Assembly: GCA_964514665.1 (NCBI GenBank)
Contig: CAZESH010000294.1
Coordinates: 1-5,402, forward strand
Source: CAZESH01 sp964514665
GTDB taxonomy: Bacteria; Bacillota; Bacilli; Paenibacillales; KCTC-25726
Direction of reading: 5' to 3'
Length of the DNA stretch: 5,402 nt
This document shows positions 4,745 to 5,402 of this stretch, piece by piece. The notes under the pieces were generated by a model. It made no database searches, was not told the origin of the DNA, and saw only the letters and a list, made by a program, of their open reading frames with translations. Each line of letters opens with the position of its first letter. The first letter of the stretch is position 1. Made by a program: the position numbers and the translations under genes.

Positions 4745-5402
4745 TTACAAACGGGATGCCGCATGCGTCGACTGTACCGGCCGCTTTTGCCGTTTGACTA
4801 CGGAATTTCCGGTTTGCGGCAAGCTTTGAATACCCAGATAGCAGATATCCGCAAACAGCAGGGAGACGATTGTTACATGCACCAAAATCGAAGATAAGCT
4901 CAGCTGCGTATAGATCAGAAGAGCACCGCTCAAGCCCTGCAAGCATACAAGAATAAAGGACAACAAACCGGCGGCATATAAATCCGGCCTTTGCGCTTTA
5001 AGCTTGCGTGTCCAAAGCAGGATCAGCAAGGTCAGCACGAGCAGCCCCAAAGCAAAGATGCGATGTGCGATATCGATCAACAGCGCGCTGTCGGCCCAAG
5101 CGTAGGATTCGGTCGGAAAAGGAAATCCGCGGAAATAAACACCCGATCCGGTACTGGCCACATAAGCGCCGAAATAAATCGCCGCGTACAGATAGAAAAA
5201 GCTGAAGCCGATCAAGCGGGACAGCGGCTTTCCCACTGCTTGCCGCGCTTCTCTACGAGACAGCTGCATGTCGCGGATGGTCACGGTAAGCACCACCAGC
5301 GAACCGAAAGACAGCAGCGCCACACCCATATGCGCCGCCATCAGCAGCGGCGGATTGATCGAGAAAACGCTCAAAGCGCCGAGCAAGGATTCAACCGCCA
5401 CA
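4745..5402 (-). CDS. ctaA: Heme A synthase, COX15/CtaA family, partial (5' end beyond right edge)
   Basis: CtaA is an eight-helix membrane enzyme that oxidises the heme O methyl group to the formyl of heme A for cytochrome aa3 oxidases. The visible 218 full codons are the C-terminal two thirds, about five helices and the end of another. Three of the four conserved heme-ligand histidines are visible (visible numbering): His24 in MAAHMGVALLSF, His113 in IAHR and His175 in LVH. They correspond to B. subtilis His123, His216 and His278. The first histidine and the catalytic glutamate near it lie off-window. The match to B. subtilis CtaA, recalled from memory, includes SLLGAL, GAYV, LQGLSG and IYTQLSL. 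The third extracytoplasmic loop (about 82-100) has no cysteine, whereas B. subtilis has a Cys pair there. The leftmost reading GTG at 5401 is internal, not a start. The tail after 195 is basic and cytoplasmic. Confidence 0.92.
   Translation of the reverse strand, partial: VAVESLLGALSVFSINPPLLMAAHMGVALLSFGSLVVLTVTIRDMQLSRREARQAVGKPLSRLIGFSFFYLYAAIYFGAYVASTGSGVYFRGFPFPTESYAWADSALLIDIAHRIFALGLLVLTLLILLWTRKLKAQRPDLYAAGLLSFILVCLQGLSGALLIYTQLSLSSILVHVTIVSLLFADICYLGIQSLPQTGNSVVKRQKRPVQSTHAASRL

Noticed and set aside
4650..4946. Minus-strand open frame across the ppnP-ctaA terminator
   Set aside because: It spans the long hairpin and overlaps ctaA in a different frame, with no ribosome-binding site or protein-like pattern.
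5401..5401. GTG as a start codon for the heme A synthase gene
   Set aside because: The reading frame is open to the window edge and the protein there already reads as the end of an internal CtaA helix. The true start lies beyond the right edge.

Overview
The window looks like ordinary chromosomal DNA from a Gram-positive Bacillales bacterium, most likely Paenibacillaceae. This is inferred from strong AAGGAG / GGAGG ribosome-binding sites, a TTG start, short operons, compact rho-independent terminators, and a heme A synthase and DUF6526 protein of the Bacillales type. No RNA gene, mobile element, CRISPR array, integration scar or frameshift was seen. No gene-free stretch exceeds 300 bases; the longest is the 165-base divergent gap at 2476-2640.

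Left block (minus strand, 1-2475): a co-directional trio transcribed right to left. It encodes a two-helix DUF6526 membrane protein (2475-2032), a dienelactone-hydrolase-family alpha/beta hydrolase (1995-1165), and a DHA2-type (14-helix) MFS exporter that runs off the left edge (1159-1). Gaps are 36 and 5 bases and each gene has its own Shine-Dalgarno site, so this is probably one operon. A soluble hydrolase next to an exporter suggests handling of small, possibly toxic, ester or lactone compounds, but the substrate is not readable from sequence.

Middle (plus strand, 2641-2838): a lone 65-residue two-helix membrane protein with a TTG start. It is divergent from the trio and is followed at once by a GC-rich hairpin and T-run terminator.

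Right-middle (minus strand, 4214-2870): a class I SAM methyltransferase followed 10 bases later by a short-chain dehydrogenase/reductase whose ribosome-binding site overlaps the methyltransferase stop. The pair is probably translationally coupled.

Right block: ppnP (plus strand, 4360-4671), a small cupin-fold nucleoside phosphorylase with a good sigma-A promoter. It converges on the 3' end of ctaA, heme A synthase (minus strand, cut by the right edge). A long hairpin between them can serve as a bidirectional terminator.

I found no convincing new biological system. The points most worth a second look are the CtaA homologue lacking the second extracytoplasmic cysteine pair, the orphan 65-residue membrane protein, the methyltransferase-SDR couple, and an Asn in place of the usual helix-1 Asp of the MFS exporter.
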